A stretch of DNA of 64,000 nt from Providencia rettgeri (GTDB taxonomy: Bacteria > Pseudomonadota > Gammaproteobacteria > Enterobacterales > Enterobacteriaceae). The stretch spans positions 1,302,001 to 1,366,000 of the forward strand of contig NZ_CP059348.1 of NCBI RefSeq assembly GCF_013702265.1, written 5' to 3'. The number at the start of each line of letters is the position of its first letter. Within the stretch, counting starts at the first letter, position 1. This document shows, in pieces, positions 8,974-19,678 of the stretch. The notes below the pieces were generated by a model. That model did not search any database, was not told the origin of the DNA, and saw nothing but the letters and a program-made list of their open reading frames with translations. Position numbers and translations under genes: made by a program.

Positions 8974-9882
8974 TTACAGAAGAGGAATGGTCTCTTCGAT
9001 GGCTTTTAACAGTAAGTTTCTATCATGGCGATAAGGAATATCATCCGCCTCTAATACTCGCTGAGTCACTTTGCGTTCTTGGCGGATTGTTGTGACATCG
9101 GTACGCGGTCCAACAATCACCGCATCGATTTTTTTGCGGCCAATATAACGCTCCATCATCACTAATTTTTCAGGAAGTGTAAGGCTGGCAGCGGAGGTGC
9201 TGATTTCTTTGCCTAAATTACCGATATACACCATCGGCGCTTGGCTCTCTTTCAGGGCGCAGGCGATATCATCGAGTAATAACAGGGGCATTAAGCTGGT
9301 AAAAAAACTACCAGGGCCGATTAAAATCAAATCAGCTCGATGGATAGCATCAAGGGCTTCAGTGGTCGCTTTAACGGGCGGGTATAAACGCAGTTCTTGC
9401 GGTAACTCCTGTAAAGCATCCACATTGACTTCACCGTAGACTTCATTACCCATATCATCGATCGCCATCAGGTCTACCGGCGATTCAGACATCGGGATTA
9501 ATTGCGCATCCACTTTCAGCATATTGCGGATTAAATTGATAGCTTCAAGTGGGCGAACACTTAAATGATCAAGGGATTTCAGCATTAGGTTACCGAGATT
9601 ATGCCCTGATAATTCCCCTGTACCTGCAAATCGGTATTCAAACATCTTAGAGGCAATGGATGGCTCAGTAATCAACTGATTCAAGCAATTACGCATATCA
9701 CCCCAAGCAATCCCTCCTTCAGAACGACGAATTCGTCCTGTAGAGCCACCATTATCCGTGGTGGTGACAATGCCAGTTAGACGGGAGCCTAAAGATGAGA
9801 GAGAAGACATCACTCGACCAAGTCCATGTCCACCCCCAAGGGCGACGACGTGATTAAGATTTGTCAAACTACGGTTTGGCAT
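8974..9882 (-). CDS. ybhK: YvcK/CofD-like gluconeogenesis-factor family protein YbhK
   Basis: 302 residues, the same length as E. coli YbhK. The N-terminus has the nucleotide-binding signature [16 protein letters not shown], and [20 protein letters not shown] and [12 protein letters not shown] are family blocks. Relatives bind UDP-sugars (YvcK) or make the F420 precursor (CofD); the role in enterobacteria is unclear. Start ATG 9882 has a good Shine-Dalgarno (AGGAA, 5 nt). In E. coli it lies directly next to uvrB; here rpn and pgt genes separate them. Its leader contains four 17-bp tandem repeats. Confidence 0.92.
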   Translation of the reverse strand: MPNRSLTNLNHVVALGGGHGLGRVMSSLSSLGSRLTGIVTTTDNGGSTGRIRRSEGGIAWGDMRNCLNQLITEPSIASKMFEYRFAGTGELSGHNLGNLMLKSLDHLSVRPLEAINLIRNMLKVDAQLIPMSESPVDLMAIDDMGNEVYGEVNVDALQELPQELRLYPPVKATTEALDAIHRADLILIGPGSFFTSLMPLLLLDDIACALKESQAPMVYIGNLGKEISTSAASLTLPEKLVMMERYIGRKKIDAVIVGPRTDVTTIRQERKVTQRVLEADDIPYRHDRNLLLKAIEETIPLL

Positions 9883-9885
9883 AGT

Positions 9886-9953
9886 GTTCCTATTTAAACA
9901 ATCAATCTATTTAAACTGTCAATCTAGCTAAATTATCAATCTAGAATCAGTGC
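9886..9953. repeat. Four imperfect 17-bp tandem repeats in the ybhK leader
   Basis: CAATCTATTTAAACTGT (9903), CAATCTAGCTAAATTAT (9920) and CAATCTAGAATCAGTGC (9937) are spaced exactly 17 bp. A partial copy with CTATTTAAACAAT ends at 9902 and overlaps the Shine-Dalgarno of ybhK. Confidence 0.8.
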
Positions 9954-10234
9954 TAAAACAAAATTGGCGCTAATCTATCATAAAACACGATTCGAAGTTT
10001 ACTTGCTGTGATAAAAAACAATAAAAGAGAATATTCTCGATCGGTATCACAAATTTCTTGATTATGTTCTGAATAAAAGTACGAGATAAAACTGATCTAC
10101 AACAAACAATGTGCACAGAGTTAACCTCATTTTGACGAGATTTTGACAGATAGGCGTTTGTCATCACATGGAAATAGCAAAAAATTATCCATAATAATAA
10201 GGACTTCTGAATCTAGCGGCTATTTTCTGTAAGT
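9954..10234. other. ybhK-moaA intergenic region, no gene seen
   Basis: AT-rich spacer without convincing coding sequence. A 65-codon minus-strand ORF crosses it but has no coding character or Shine-Dalgarno. Promoters for ybhK and moaA should lie here and just to the right. Confidence 0.6.
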
Positions 10235-10258
10235 CGTTGTATATTAAGTTATATATCG
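10235..10258. promoter_or_regulatory. ModE-like palindrome upstream of moaA
   Basis: CGTTGTATA, six bases, then TATATATCG: near-symmetric arms resembling the ModE operator, which in E. coli lies upstream of moaA and activates it with molybdate. A TAAAAT at 10291-10296 could be the -10. The assignment rests on pattern memory only. Confidence 0.4.
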
Positions 10259-10373
10259 TTTTTGGATTCGCTTTTTCATCTGCAATGGGCTAAAATCCTT
10301 ACAGAAAATAAGTGAACCCAGTGATGATCGTCTTAACTCTCTAGGCTTAATCAACTCACAGGGTTCCAGATAA

Positions 10374-10486
10374 AACTCCTAGCCTTTGTGTCTAAGTTCT
10401 CCTGAATATGATGCTCTGGCCGTGACCTTGAGTCACCAGGGTGCAAGATAGAAATGTCTGCATCTCCCGTATTTGGAAAGGTGTGA
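10374..10486 (+). ncRNA. Moco riboswitch of the moaA leader
   Basis: The segment from ACTCCTAGCC (10375) through GCTCTGGCCGTGACC and CACCAGGG to CTCCCGTATTTGGAAAGGTG (10463-10482) closely follows the E. coli moaA leader, the type example of the molybdenum-cofactor riboswitch. The GAAAGG near the end also serves as the Shine-Dalgarno of moaA at 10489, so ligand binding can block translation. Exact ends are approximate. Confidence 0.88.
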
Positions 10487-10488
10487 AT

Positions 10489-11469
10489 ATGCAGCAACTT
10501 GTCGATCAATTTGACCGAAAATTTTACTATCTTCGTTTATCTATCACTGATGTTTGCAACTTCCGTTGCACATATTGCCTGCCTGATGGTTACAAACCGA
10601 GTGGCCGCCATGAATTTCTGACACTTGATGAAATCCGTCGAGTGAGCCGCGCTTTTGCTGAGTTAGGGACTGAAAAAGTCCGTATCACTGGCGGCGAGCC
10701 AACGATGCGTAAAGATTTCACCGATATCATCGCCGCTATCAAAGAAAATAATTCCATCAAAAAAATTGCCGTAACAACCAATGGTTATCGTATGGCGCGT
10801 GATGTACAAGCATGGCGAGATGCAGGTTTGAATGCCGTGAACGTGAGTGTGGATAGCCTTGATCCTCGACAATTTGCCGCGATCACAGGGCAAGATAAAT
10901 TTTTCCAAGTCATGAAAGGGATCGATGCGGCATTTGATGCAGGCTTCGAAAAAGTCAAAGTCAACGCGGTCTTGATGAAAAACGTCAATGATATCGCTCT
11001 TAAATCTTTCCTCAATTGGATCAAACACCGTCCAATTCAACTGCGTTTTATTGAACTGATGGAAACAGGGGAAGGCAGCAACCTATTCCAACGTTACCAT
11101 GTGTCTGGTGAAACCGTTCGTGATCGCCTCATCGCAGAAGGCTGGTATATGCAGTCACGTTCTCGTAGCGATGGACCAGCTCAAGTCTTTAGTCACCCTG
11201 ATTACCAAGGGGAAATTGGGCTGATCATGCCGTACGAAAAGGACTTTTGCCAAAGCTGTAACCGTCTCAGGGTCTCTTCTTTAGGCAATCTGCATTTGTG
11301 TTTATTTGGTGAAAATGGCATTCCACTGCGTGATTTACTGGGTGATGAAAACCAGAATGAAGCCCTAAAAGCACGTATCCAAAGTGGGTTAATGTCTAAG
11401 CGAGAAACCCATTTCCTTCACCAAGGCGACAGCGGGATCACCCCGAATCTTTCCGTTATCGGCGGTTAA
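10489..11469 (+). CDS. moaA: GTP 3',8-cyclase MoaA
   Basis: Radical SAM enzyme that makes 3',8-cyclo-7,8-dihydro-GTP, the first step of molybdopterin synthesis. The N-terminal cluster motif CNFRCTYC (Cx3Cx2C), the SAM-binding ITGGEP block, the C-terminal cluster [11 protein letters not shown]...HLC (Cx2Cx13C) and the C-terminal GG are all present. ATG 10489 follows AAAGGTG and gives 326 residues, near the usual 329; an in-frame GTG at 10441 lies inside the riboswitch and is rejected. First gene of moaACDE; expected to be controlled by the riboswitch. Confidence 0.97.
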   Translation: MQQLVDQFDRKFYYLRLSITDVCNFRCTYCLPDGYKPSGRHEFLTLDEIRRVSRAFAELGTEKVRITGGEPTMRKDFTDIIAAIKENNSIKKIAVTTNGYRMARDVQAWRDAGLNAVNVSVDSLDPRQFAAITGQDKFFQVMKGIDAAFDAGFEKVKVNAVLMKNVNDIALKSFLNWIKHRPIQLRFIELMETGEGSNLFQRYHVSGETVRDRLIAEGWYMQSRSRSDGPAQVFSHPDYQGEIGLIMPYEKDFCQSCNRLRVSSLGNLHLCLFGENGIPLRDLLGDENQNEALKARIQSGLMSKRETHFLHQGDSGITPNLSVIGG

Positions 11470-11495
11470 TAACTTTTTGATTTTCAGGAGTAATT

Positions 11496-11975
11496 ATGTC
11501 CCAACTGACCCACCTCAATGCGTCGGGCGAGGCGCACATGGTTGATGTATCAGCCAAAGCAGAAACTGTCCGTGAAGCACGCGCAGAAGCGTTTGTGACG
11601 ATGAACCCAGAAACTTTAGCCATGATTGTAGATGGCAGTCACCATAAAGGGGATGTTTTTGCGACGGCACGTATCGCGGGGATCCAAGCGGCAAAAAATA
11701 CGTGGCAGTTGATCCCGCTGTGCCATCCTTTACTACTGACCAAAGTGGAAGTCATTCTTGAAGCTGAGCAAGCCCATAACCGTGTGCGCATCGAAACTTG
11801 TTGCCGATTGACAGGGAAAACGGGCGTCGAAATGGAAGCGTTAACGGCGGCTTCTGTCGCGGCATTAACTATCTACGACATGTGCAAAGCGGTACAAAAA
11901 GATATGGTTATTGGTCCTGTGCGTTTATTAGAAAAAACGGGCGGAAAGTCCGGTCATTTTAAGGTGGAAGCATGA
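11496..11975 (+). CDS. moaC: Cyclic pyranopterin monophosphate synthase MoaC
   Basis: Converts the MoaA product to cyclic pyranopterin monophosphate. 159 residues with the family blocks [18 protein letters not shown], the IPLCHPL active-site segment, and [23 protein letters not shown]. The ATG follows CAGGAG with good spacing, 26 nt after moaA. moaB, which lies between moaA and moaC in E. coli, is absent. The stop overlaps the moaD start as ATGA. Confidence 0.97.
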   Translation: MSQLTHLNASGEAHMVDVSAKAETVREARAEAFVTMNPETLAMIVDGSHHKGDVFATARIAGIQAAKNTWQLIPLCHPLLLTKVEVILEAEQAHNRVRIETCCRLTGKTGVEMEALTAASVAALTIYDMCKAVQKDMVIGPVRLLEKTGGKSGHFKVEA

Positions 11976-12217
11976 TCACTGTCCTCTTTTTTGCTCAAGT
12001 TCGTGAGTTAGTTGGCATTGAGCGCTTAGAGTTAGTGGCACAGTACCCAACAGTAGAATCTTTGCGCCAAGCATTGGCACAAAAAGGGGATCGTTGGGCG
12101 CTGGCCTTGGAAGATGGCAAATTATTAGCTGCTGTTAATCAATCGTTTGTTTCAGCTGACCATCCCCTGAATGCGGGTGATGAAGTGGCTTTCTTCCCAC
12201 CAGTTACCGGGGGATGA
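11972..12217 (+). CDS. moaD: Molybdopterin synthase sulfur carrier subunit MoaD
   Basis: Ubiquitin-like small subunit of molybdopterin synthase, 81 residues. It ends in the essential Gly-Gly, which is adenylated by MoeB (encoded at 31975) and then thiocarboxylated. The start overlaps moaC by 4 bp and the end lies directly before moaE. Confidence 0.96.
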   Translation: MITVLFFAQVRELVGIERLELVAQYPTVESLRQALAQKGDRWALALEDGKLLAAVNQSFVSADHPLNAGDEVAFFPPVTGG

Positions 12218-12219
12218 TT

Positions 12220-12672
12220 ATGGACAATACCCATATTGCGGTACAAACCGAGAATTTCAGTGTCGGCGAGCAGTATACGTGGCTCGCTGAATGTGACAGT
12301 GATGGCGCCGTAGTGACATTCACAGGTAAAGTTCGTAATCATAATTTAGGGGACAGCGTAGCGGCGCTGACTCTTGAACACTATCCCGGAATGACAGAAA
12401 AAGCCTTAGCGGACATTGTGATGCAATCTCGCGAACGCTGGCCGCTGCAACGCGTGAGTGTGATCCACCGTATCGGTACTTTACAACCCGGTGAAGAGAT
12501 TGTATTCGTGGGTGTGACCAGCGCACATCGTAATGCCGCATTCCAATCCGCTGAATTTATAATGGATTACCTGAAAACCAAAGCACCATTCTGGAAAAAA
12601 GAGTCTCTTCCTGATAATGAGCGTTGGGTGGAAGCCAAAGAGAGTGATGAAGCCTCTGCAAACCGTTGGTAG
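12220..12672 (+). CDS. moaE: Molybdopterin synthase catalytic subunit MoaE
   Basis: Large subunit that transfers sulfur from MoaD to the precursor to form molybdopterin. Conserved GAVVTFTGKVRNHNLGDSV, TLEHYPGM, HRIGTLQPGE, and the catalytic Lys in LKTKAPFWKKE are visible. ATG 12220 has GGGGG at 6 nt and gives 150 residues as in E. coli; ATG 12214 overlaps the moaD stop but leaves no room for a ribosome-binding site. Confidence 0.96.
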   Translation: MDNTHIAVQTENFSVGEQYTWLAECDSDGAVVTFTGKVRNHNLGDSVAALTLEHYPGMTEKALADIVMQSRERWPLQRVSVIHRIGTLQPGEEIVFVGVTSAHRNAAFQSAEFIMDYLKTKAPFWKKESLPDNERWVEAKESDEASANRW

Positions 12673-12825
12673 TCTTAAATTGTTACGCGGAAAATGCGAA
12701 TAAGCCGAATGGTAATGTCAAAATATTGTGATAAACTTTGGAACAAATTTGTCCGATCACAGTAAGGATTACTCTGTTGGTGGTTTTGCTGGGTCGATTT
12801 TTCTTAAAATGGAAGGGTAACCATC

Positions 12826-13533
12826 ATGGGTCAATTTGATCAACGTAATGATTCTCTTGTCCAGAATGCCAGTACTGGTGTTCAGGCATTTATGTCGCAA
12901 GTCTACGGTTGGATGACCGTCGGGTTATTACTGACAGCTTTTGTTGCTTGGTATTCCTTAAGCAGCGGTCTGTTTTTCACTATCGCAACGAACAAAGTTC
13001 TGTTCTTTGGAATGATCATCGCTGAACTCGGTTTAGTGATGGGCCTGTCTTTCTTACTGCCTAAAATGAGCGGCGCGATTGCAACTGGGATGTTTATGCT
13101 ATACGCATTACTGACTGGTTTAACTATCTCCGTTATTTTAGCGGTTTATACGGGTGAGTCTGTTGTTGGAACGTTCATCATTACCGCAGTTATGTTTGGT
13201 GCGTTAAGCTTCTACGGCTACACCACTAAGCGTAGCTTAACAGGAATGGGTAACTTCCTGTTTATGGCGCTGATTGGTCTGGTTGTGGCTTCTCTAGTTA
13301 ACATCTGGCTGCAAAGCTCCATGATGTACTGGGTGATTACTTACGGTGGTGTGTTACTGTTTGCTGCATTAACTGCCTATGACACTCAAAAACTGAAAGA
13401 AATGGGTGAGCAAATCAACCAAGATGACAGAGAAAATATGCGTAAATACTCCATTATGGGCGCGTTATCTCTGTACTTAGACTTCATCAACCTGTTCCTG
13501 ATGTTACTGCGTATTTTCGGTGATCGCCGTTAA
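12826..13533 (+). CDS. ybhL: Bax inhibitor-1 family inner-membrane protein YbhL
   Basis: 235 residues with seven hydrophobic segments and the C-terminal TAYDTQKLK...GALSLYLDFINLFLMLLRIFG block typical of the BI-1/YccA family. E. coli YbhL is of unknown exact role; relatives modulate FtsH or act as calcium-leak channels. ATG 12826 follows GGAAGGG. The order moaE-ybhL is the same as in E. coli. Ends at a strong terminator. Confidence 0.94.
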   Translation: MGQFDQRNDSLVQNASTGVQAFMSQVYGWMTVGLLLTAFVAWYSLSSGLFFTIATNKVLFFGMIIAELGLVMGLSFLLPKMSGAIATGMFMLYALLTGLTISVILAVYTGESVVGTFIITAVMFGALSFYGYTTKRSLTGMGNFLFMALIGLVVASLVNIWLQSSMMYWVITYGGVLLFAALTAYDTQKLKEMGEQINQDDRENMRKYSIMGALSLYLDFINLFLMLLRIFGDRR

Positions 13534-13560
13534 TTGCTAATCAAGCAGATTGAAAATATG

Positions 13561-13596
13561 AAACCCCGCAATCAGTTAATGGTTGCGGGGTTTTTT
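13561..13596. terminator. Terminator between ybhL and ybhR
   Basis: AACCCCGCAA / TTGCGGGGTT, 10-bp perfect stem followed by a T-run on the plus strand, between convergent genes. Confidence 0.9.
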
Positions 13597-13614
13597 ATGA
13601 TATCAATCTGATTG

Positions 13615-14721
13615 CTAGGCTATCTTTTTGCGAAATAAGTAATAAGCCAGAGAGCTGGTTATCAGGAAGATAATCAGAAGAGGCCATAAGCTATGAAATA
13701 CCACGGAAAAATCGGCATCTTTGAGGTAAATCTGCTTAGTGATATCTGTGAAGTGGCGGATGGGATTTACCCACGTAATATCCTGTAGCCAAACGGGCAT
13801 ATTCTCGACGGGGGAGATATAACCGGATAGTAACACCGCGGGCATCATAAACACGAACACACCAATAAACGCTTGCTGCTGGGTTGAGCACAATGCGGAG
13901 ATAAGTAAACCAAATCCCACGAGTGATAAACCATAAAAAATCATCGTGCCATAGAACAGTAATAGTGAACCCGCGAACGGAATTTTGTAGCAAAAAATCC
14001 CAATCACTAACACCAATGTGGCTTGTGCAGTGGCAACGACTAAGGCAGGAATCGCTTTTCCAATAAAGATTTGCCATGTGGTGAGTGGCGAAACTAACAG
14101 TTGGTCGAGTGTCCCTTGCTCACGTTCCCTTGCAATAGACAACGAGGTGACGATAAGTACCCCAATCGTTGTAATCAATGCGACTAATGACGGCACAATA
14201 AACCATTTATAATCTAAATTTGGGTTGTACCAGTTGCGGACAATCAACTCACTGTTATTGGGCTGCGCTTGGGTTTGAGTGAGTTCCTGCTGATACTGCA
14301 TGACAATTTGTTCGATATAGTTAGCCGCTATTTGGGAGCTATTCGAGTTTCGCCCATCCAGCAGCAACATCATATTCGCCGTATGATGGCTAGCGATATC
14401 GGCACTGAAATTTTGATTAAAGCGGACGACTAACAAGGCGTTACGGTTATCTAATGTCTCTCGAATCTCAGGTTCATTTTTCAGTAACAGCACATGGGAA
14501 AATGCGCTGGCTTTCGCTAAGCGTTGAGTGAGTTCAATGGAATGCTCACCATTATCTTGGTCAAAAATGGCAATGGTGGTGTTAGTGACTTCTAAAGTCG
14601 CCGCCAGTGGGAAGAGGATCATTTGGAAAATGACGGGCATGATCAAAATAATTCGCGTCTGTTTTTCCTGCAATAGTGATTGCAACTCTTTCATAATTAA
14701 GGTGTAAAGACGATAAAACAT
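13615..14721 (-). CDS. ybhR: ABC exporter permease YbhR
   Basis: ABC-2 type inner-membrane permease, 368 residues as in E. coli. One N-terminal membrane helix, a large periplasmic loop, then five C-terminal helices including the [22 protein letters not shown] coupling region. With YbhS it forms the channel for the YbhF ATPase; in E. coli the YbhFSR pump affects tolerance to cefoperazone and chloramphenicol and exports Na+/Li+. Last gene of cecR-ybhGFSR, 8 nt after ybhS. Confidence 0.95.
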   Translation of the reverse strand: MFYRLYTLIMKELQSLLQEKQTRIILIMPVIFQMILFPLAATLEVTNTTIAIFDQDNGEHSIELTQRLAKASAFSHVLLLKNEPEIRETLDNRNALLVVRFNQNFSADIASHHTANMMLLLDGRNSNSSQIAANYIEQIVMQYQQELTQTQAQPNNSELIVRNWYNPNLDYKWFIVPSLVALITTIGVLIVTSLSIAREREQGTLDQLLVSPLTTWQIFIGKAIPALVVATAQATLVLVIGIFCYKIPFAGSLLLFYGTMIFYGLSLVGFGLLISALCSTQQQAFIGVFVFMMPAVLLSGYISPVENMPVWLQDITWVNPIRHFTDITKQIYLKDADFSVVFHSLWPLLIIFLITSSLAYYLFRKKIA

Positions 14722-14729
14722 ATTTCACC

Positions 14730-15869
14730 TCAATCCAAACGGCGACGCGTTTTCAGCGCCGTTAAGCCAATGAATAATACCGCTGAAGCAATCAGCAATA
14801 AGAAATCGGTGAGTAACACCAAATAGATATCTCCCGCTAAAAATAAGGTTTGTAAGCTGCTGACAAAGTAGCGAGCGGGAATGAAGTAAGTCACAACTTG
14901 AATAAATACTGGCATGCTATCAATTTCAAAAATAAACCCAGAAAGCATAATAGCAGGCAAAAAGGCTGCATTTAGCGCCACCATCGCCGCATTGAACTGA
15001 TTGCGGGTAATGGTTGAAATCAGTAATCCCATCCCTAATGCGGTGGCTAAATAGAGGCTGGTTATCACAAATAAAATCAATAAAGAGCCTCGATAAGGAA
15101 TATCGAGCACGAATGTCGTCACCAACATACACAGCACCATGACGAACGACCCAAGAATTTGATAGGGCAATAATTTGGAAAGCAGTAATTCAGTACGAGT
15201 TATTTGGGTGGAAAGTAGAGCTTCCATGGTGCCTCGTTCCCATTCTCGGGCTATCACCAGCGAGGTCAAAATCGCGCCCACAACGGTCATAATGATGCTA
15301 ATGGCGCCGGGAATAATAAAATGTTGGCTGAGTGCCGCTTCGTTAAACCAATAGCGCATATTGAGTTCGATAAGCGGGTCGGTGGGATAACCTTGGTTTT
15401 CACCTTGTTGGATAAGCCATGTATGCCAAACTCCTTTGGTGTAGGCTTGCACAAAATTGGCGGTATTGGGTTCACTTCCATCGGTGATCACTTGGATCGC
15501 CGCATGTCCATCAGGGCGAGAAAGTTGCTCAGCAAAATTGACGGGGATCACCACAATGCCGCGAATTTCTCCCGCTTGCATTTTATTAATCAATAAATTG
15601 CGATTATCGCTAATGGTGGCATTAATAAAGGGGGAACCGGTAAACGTATCGACCAATTCACGAGCTGGTTGGCTTTGTTGATCCATTAGGATGCCGACCC
15701 GTAATTTACTGGAGTCCAGATTGATCCCATAACCGAAAATAAACAGCAGCATCAGAGGAATAACAATGGCAATTAAGGCGCTGCTAGGGTCGCGAATTAT
15801 TTGCTTACTTTCTTTCCAGCAGAGGGCTTTAAGTCTGCGCCATGAAAAACCAGAGGCGGTTGTCTTCAT
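14730..15869 (-). CDS. ybhS: ABC exporter permease YbhS
   Basis: Paralog and partner of YbhR, 379 residues, with the same ABC-2 layout: one N-terminal helix ([17 protein letters not shown]), a periplasmic domain, and five C-terminal helices with [15 protein letters not shown] before the second. The start overlaps ybhF by 4 bp, implying coupled translation. Confidence 0.95.
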   Translation of the reverse strand: MKTTASGFSWRRLKALCWKESKQIIRDPSSALIAIVIPLMLLFIFGYGINLDSSKLRVGILMDQQSQPARELVDTFTGSPFINATISDNRNLLINKMQAGEIRGIVVIPVNFAEQLSRPDGHAAIQVITDGSEPNTANFVQAYTKGVWHTWLIQQGENQGYPTDPLIELNMRYWFNEAALSQHFIIPGAISIIMTVVGAILTSLVIAREWERGTMEALLSTQITRTELLLSKLLPYQILGSFVMVLCMLVTTFVLDIPYRGSLLILFVITSLYLATALGMGLLISTITRNQFNAAMVALNAAFLPAIMLSGFIFEIDSMPVFIQVVTYFIPARYFVSSLQTLFLAGDIYLVLLTDFLLLIASAVLFIGLTALKTRRRLD

Positions 15870-17623
15870 TGTGCCTCCCGCTGTTTATCGTAGTTGAAAA
15901 TTAATTCAATAAAGGCATCTTCCATCGATGGGTTTGGATTTTCTGTGCTGGAGACCTGTTTTTTAAGCTCATCTGGAGTGCCTGCAGCAATAATTTTTCC
16001 GTGGTAAACCAACCCGATACGATCGCAATATTCAGCTTCATCCATAAAGTGGGTAGTAACCATAACGGTGACCCCCTTGTCTACCATGCCATTAATATGT
16101 AGCCAAAATTCTCGCCGAGTTAGTGGGTCAACCCCTGAAGTGGGTTCATCCAAAAACAGGATATCCGGTTCATGCATCAGTGAGCAGGCGAGGGCAAGGC
16201 GCTGCTTATAACCCAGCGGGAGTGAGTCAGTAATCTGGCTGATAATGGGCGTAAAATTAAACGCGTTAATCATCTCCTGCATTTTGGTAGCTTGCTGTTT
16301 ATGATGCAAACCGTATACGCCGGAGAAAAATTTTAAGTTTTGCCCAACTTTGAGGTTGCCATAGAGGGAAAATTTTTGTGCCATATACCCAAGGTGCTGG
16401 CGGGCTTTGTTTGAACTGGTTTTTAAATCCATACCAAGCACCAGAGCTTGTCCATCCGTGGGTTTCATTAATCCACACATCATTTTAAAGGTAGTGGATT
16501 TGCCTGCACCGTTAGGCCCTAATAATCCAAAAATTTCCCCCCGTTTTACTTGAAAGTTGACGGTATCCGTCGCAGCAAAATCCCCAAATTTTTTGGTCAG
16601 ATTGCGGGCTTCAATGACGGTTTCATTGGGAGCGGGGGGAATTTGTGGCACGATAGCGGCGAGTTCAGAACGATGGGATGGTCCACCACCTAAAAGGTCA
16701 ATAAACGCATCTTCAAAGCGCGGCTGGGCTTCAATCAGCGTTTGGTTTCCCATATTTAAGGCATTAAGTAAATTCTCTTGGGATGCGTGAGGCTTTAAAA
16801 TTAAGCGAATATAGCGACCTTGGATCACGCCATCAGTGGTTTCAGGTAACACTAAGGCATTTTGCAGAATGGTACGTTTTTGCGTTGCGGGAACATCGAG
16901 TAAAAATGAGCGTCCCACCATCTTTTCGGTGAGCAGCTCGGGTTTGCCGCTGTACAGTAACTTGCCTTCATTGAGTAGCAGCACCTCTTTGCACTGCTCA
17001 GCCTCATCCAGATACGATGTGCTCCAGAGGATCAACATGCCATCGTCAGCAAGGGTGTGTACCATTTGCCATAGTTCTCGTCTGGCAATAGGATCCACGC
17101 CGACACCCGGCTCATCCAGCAGTAAAACTTTCGGTTTACCTAATAGGGTGCAGGCGAGCCCCAATTTCTGTTTCATTCCCCCAGAAAGCTTACCGGCAAG
17201 GCGAGCGGTAAAGGGGGCTAGGCTAGTAAAGGCGAGTAATTGTTTATAGGTTTGTTGGCGCTCTTCGCCAATAACGCCGCGCAGATCGGCATATAAATCA
17301 AGGTTTTCTTGAACCGTTAAATCTTCATATAGGCCGAATTTTTGCGGCATATAACCGAGGTTTGCCCGCACTTCGATACTGTCTTTAATTGGGTCTAATC
17401 CCATTAAGCAGATTTGCCCTGAATCGGGTTTGAGTAGCCCAGCCAGCATGCGCATCAGCGTCGTTTTCCCTGCACCATCGGGACCGACTAGCCCCGTCAC
17501 GGAGCCGCCGTGAATTTCGGTAGTTAGGCTTTCAACCGCAGGGTTATCCAGTCCAATAAAGCGTTTTTCGACGCTGTTTAACGAAATAACGCTGTTTAAT
17601 GCGTGAGTATCTTGCTGAGCCAT
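15866..17623 (-). CDS. ybhF: ABC exporter ATPase YbhF, duplicated
   Basis: 585 residues with two fused nucleotide-binding domains. Domain 1: Walker [10 protein letters not shown], signature LSGGMKQK, Walker B VLLLDEP. Domain 2 (from about residue 345): Walker [10 protein letters not shown], signature LPLGYKQR in place of LSGG, Walker B ILFLDEP. The altered second signature is also my memory of the E. coli protein. Powers the YbhSR permeases. It starts 8 nt after ybhG. Confidence 0.96.
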   Translation of the reverse strand: MAQQDTHALNSVISLNSVEKRFIGLDNPAVESLTTEIHGGSVTGLVGPDGAGKTTLMRMLAGLLKPDSGQICLMGLDPIKDSIEVRANLGYMPQKFGLYEDLTVQENLDLYADLRGVIGEERQQTYKQLLAFTSLAPFTARLAGKLSGGMKQKLGLACTLLGKPKVLLLDEPGVGVDPIARRELWQMVHTLADDGMLILWSTSYLDEAEQCKEVLLLNEGKLLYSGKPELLTEKMVGRSFLLDVPATQKRTILQNALVLPETTDGVIQGRYIRLILKPHASQENLLNALNMGNQTLIEAQPRFEDAFIDLLGGGPSHRSELAAIVPQIPPAPNETVIEARNLTKKFGDFAATDTVNFQVKRGEIFGLLGPNGAGKSTTFKMMCGLMKPTDGQALVLGMDLKTSSNKARQHLGYMAQKFSLYGNLKVGQNLKFFSGVYGLHHKQQATKMQEMINAFNFTPIISQITDSLPLGYKQRLALACSLMHEPDILFLDEPTSGVDPLTRREFWLHINGMVDKGVTVMVTTHFMDEAEYCDRIGLVYHGKIIAAGTPDELKKQVSSTENPNPSMEDAFIELIFNYDKQREAQ

Positions 17624-17631
17624 AATGCACC

Positions 17632-18624
17632 CTATTGCTGAGGTGCCGCAAACTGAACGGTGACGGGCATTCCTTGACGCAGCTTATCATTAGGATCATC
17701 GACAATAATTCGTAATCGATAGACTAAGTCGGTGCGTAAATCCGGTGTTTGTACACTTTTAGGGGTAAATTCGGCAGTGGGGGAGACAAAACCAATCGTG
17801 CCATGATAAGGGGTATTGGGCTGGCTATCCGTAAAGAGTAAGACTTTACTTCCGGGAACTGCATCACCTAAGTGAGCCTCACTCACATAGGCACGTACCC
17901 AAACAGGGTGAGTTAATGTCACACTAAAAACGGTATTGCCCGCACCAATGATGGTGCCAGGTTCGATGGCGCGAGTCAGGATTGTGCCGTCAGATGGGGC
18001 GATAAGCTGTGTGTCTGAGAGGTCAAGCTTCGCTTGAGCAACGGCGGCTTCTGCTTGTAGCCATTCCCCTCGGGCTGCTGCTATCTCTTCTTGGCGAAAT
18101 CCGCTCTGATATTGATTTAGTTTATCTTGGGACGCTTTTAGCGCCGCAAGAGTTTGATTGCGATTGTTTTTGGCATTATCTAAATCATTGGCAGAAATCA
18201 GTTTTTGAGCGGCTAAGCCTTGCTGACGTTTATAAAAGTTATCTGCATATTGCCAAGCAGCTTGGCGCTGAGCCACTTCAGATTCGACTTGCGCAATTTC
18301 TTGTGTTCGGTAGCCTTTTTCTTTGAGGGCTAACTGGGCTTTGGCGCTATCACGCAATCCTTTGGCTTTATTTAATGCGTTGATGTAAGGCGCATCATCC
18401 AATTTCCCGAGTAATTGTCCCGCAGTGACTTTCGCCCCTTCATCAACATCTAAAGAGGCGAGTTTACCATTGACTCGAAAACTAAGGTTAACGGTGCGCA
18501 CATCCACATTCCCGTATAAGGCGAATGTTTTATCTTTAAGTGACTGATAATAGTAGCCCCCTGCAATGGCGGCAATCAGCATGATAATCAGTAAAATAAC
18601 CAGTGCACGGCGTTTTGTGTTCAT
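17632..18624 (-). CDS. ybhG: Membrane-fusion protein YbhG (HlyD family)
   Basis: Periplasmic adaptor of the YbhFSR exporter, 330 residues. One N-terminal membrane anchor (residues about 8-27), a split biotinyl-lipoyl domain ([31 protein letters not shown] and the later [19 protein letters not shown]), a long coiled-coil hairpin between them (about 85-200), and a beta-barrel. It should link the pump to an outer-membrane channel such as TolC. It follows cecR by 66 nt. Confidence 0.95.
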   Translation of the reverse strand: MNTKRRALVILLIIMLIAAIAGGYYYQSLKDKTFALYGNVDVRTVNLSFRVNGKLASLDVDEGAKVTAGQLLGKLDDAPYINALNKAKGLRDSAKAQLALKEKGYRTQEIAQVESEVAQRQAAWQYADNFYKRQQGLAAQKLISANDLDNAKNNRNQTLAALKASQDKLNQYQSGFRQEEIAAARGEWLQAEAAVAQAKLDLSDTQLIAPSDGTILTRAIEPGTIIGAGNTVFSVTLTHPVWVRAYVSEAHLGDAVPGSKVLLFTDSQPNTPYHGTIGFVSPTAEFTPKSVQTPDLRTDLVYRLRIIVDDPNDKLRQGMPVTVQFAAPQQ

Positions 18625-18690
18625 AGCTAACCTTAGTGACGGATAAAAACATTACTCAGGATTATGATTCAATTTTATCCATATATCATA

Positions 18691-19383
18691 TCACTTTTCT
18701 GCTAGTTGGCGATGACGTAACCCCAATAATAAAATGTCGATATGCTCAATAAGAACCTGATTAATAATTTTAAATTCGTTTTCGTTGATGTGTTTCCAAC
18801 CGGTTTGTCTGAGTAATGTTTCTCGCGCAATGCGGAAAGAGAGGGTTTCCCCCAAAATGGCATGCGTGTGGATCAAGGTCGCTAGATTATTGGGATCCGC
18901 GCCAATATAGATGGAAATTAAGCGATTAAGCCGTGAGTGAATAGGTCCTAACGCTTGTTCGTGGATCAATCCGTATGCTTCAGTTGGGTTCAGTTGTTCG
19001 CGAGCTAGAATGCGTGAAAAGCTTAAGTTTTCTTTTTTAAGTTGAAAAAAATTGTACGAAATAATGGTTTCTTTGAATAATTCGAGCGCTTCTTCAGAAT
19101 TTTGTAACTCTGCAGGTTGATTAATAAAGTTATCTATTTGAGTGATACTCTCAGCGAAACTCTCTTTGATATTGTTAGCAATTTGCTGAGCAACGGCGAG
19201 ATATAAACCTTCTTTAGATCCAAAATAATAAGAAATTGCTGCGATGTTTTGCCCTGAGGCTTGGGCAATTTGGCGGGTGGTAGCCCCGTCGATGCCTTGT
19301 TCTCCATAAACATCGGCAGCGGCGAGAAGAAGTTGGAGTTTGGCGCTCTCTCCGCGTAATGTTGGCGACGAATTTGTGTTCAT
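18691..19383 (-). CDS. cecR: TetR-family regulator CecR
   Basis: 230 residues with an N-terminal TetR helix-turn-helix (AADVYGEQGIDGATTRQIAQASGQNIAAISYYFGSK region) and a DUF1956-type ligand domain. In E. coli CecR (YbiH) represses its own ybhGFSR operon and rhlE, affecting sensitivity to cefoperazone and chloramphenicol. The same order holds here, with rhlE divergent. ATG 19383 is preferred over ATG 19389 because AAAGGA lies 6 nt upstream of it and touches the other. Confidence 0.93.
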   Translation of the reverse strand: MNTNSSPTLRGESAKLQLLLAAADVYGEQGIDGATTRQIAQASGQNIAAISYYFGSKEGLYLAVAQQIANNIKESFAESITQIDNFINQPAELQNSEEALELFKETIISYNFFQLKKENLSFSRILAREQLNPTEAYGLIHEQALGPIHSRLNRLISIYIGADPNNLATLIHTHAILGETLSFRIARETLLRQTGWKHINENEFKIINQVLIEHIDILLLGLRHRQLAEK

Positions 19384-19678
19384 AAACATTCCTTTTTATT
19401 CAGAATTAAATAATTTTTAGCATGCTCTTAGTTGGCATTTATTCATTGTGCAGGATGAAAACGGATGTATCTTTAGTTTTGTGTACGTATATATACTATA
19501 TAAAGCAGATTTTGTATTAGTTTATTCATCAATCTAAATTAATATATTTATCACGGTCAAATGATGGTAGAATTTTTGCGTATCGCATGGCAGTTTGCGC
19601 TTTTCTTCTATTGAATATCGAATCTTCCCCCCTAGAGCTGCCCAGTAAATTGAAGCGGTGGAGCCCGGAGTAATTAAT

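Noticed and set aside
9970-10167. 65-codon minus-strand ORF between ybhK and moaA
   Set aside because: No Shine-Dalgarno, no coding-like composition and no recognisable domain.
10441-10488. Upstream GTG start for moaA
   Set aside because: It lies within the Moco riboswitch; ATG 10489 gives the family length.
19658-19678. GTG start for rhlE
   Set aside because: TTG 19679 has GGAG at ideal spacing and gives the usual short RhlE N-terminus.
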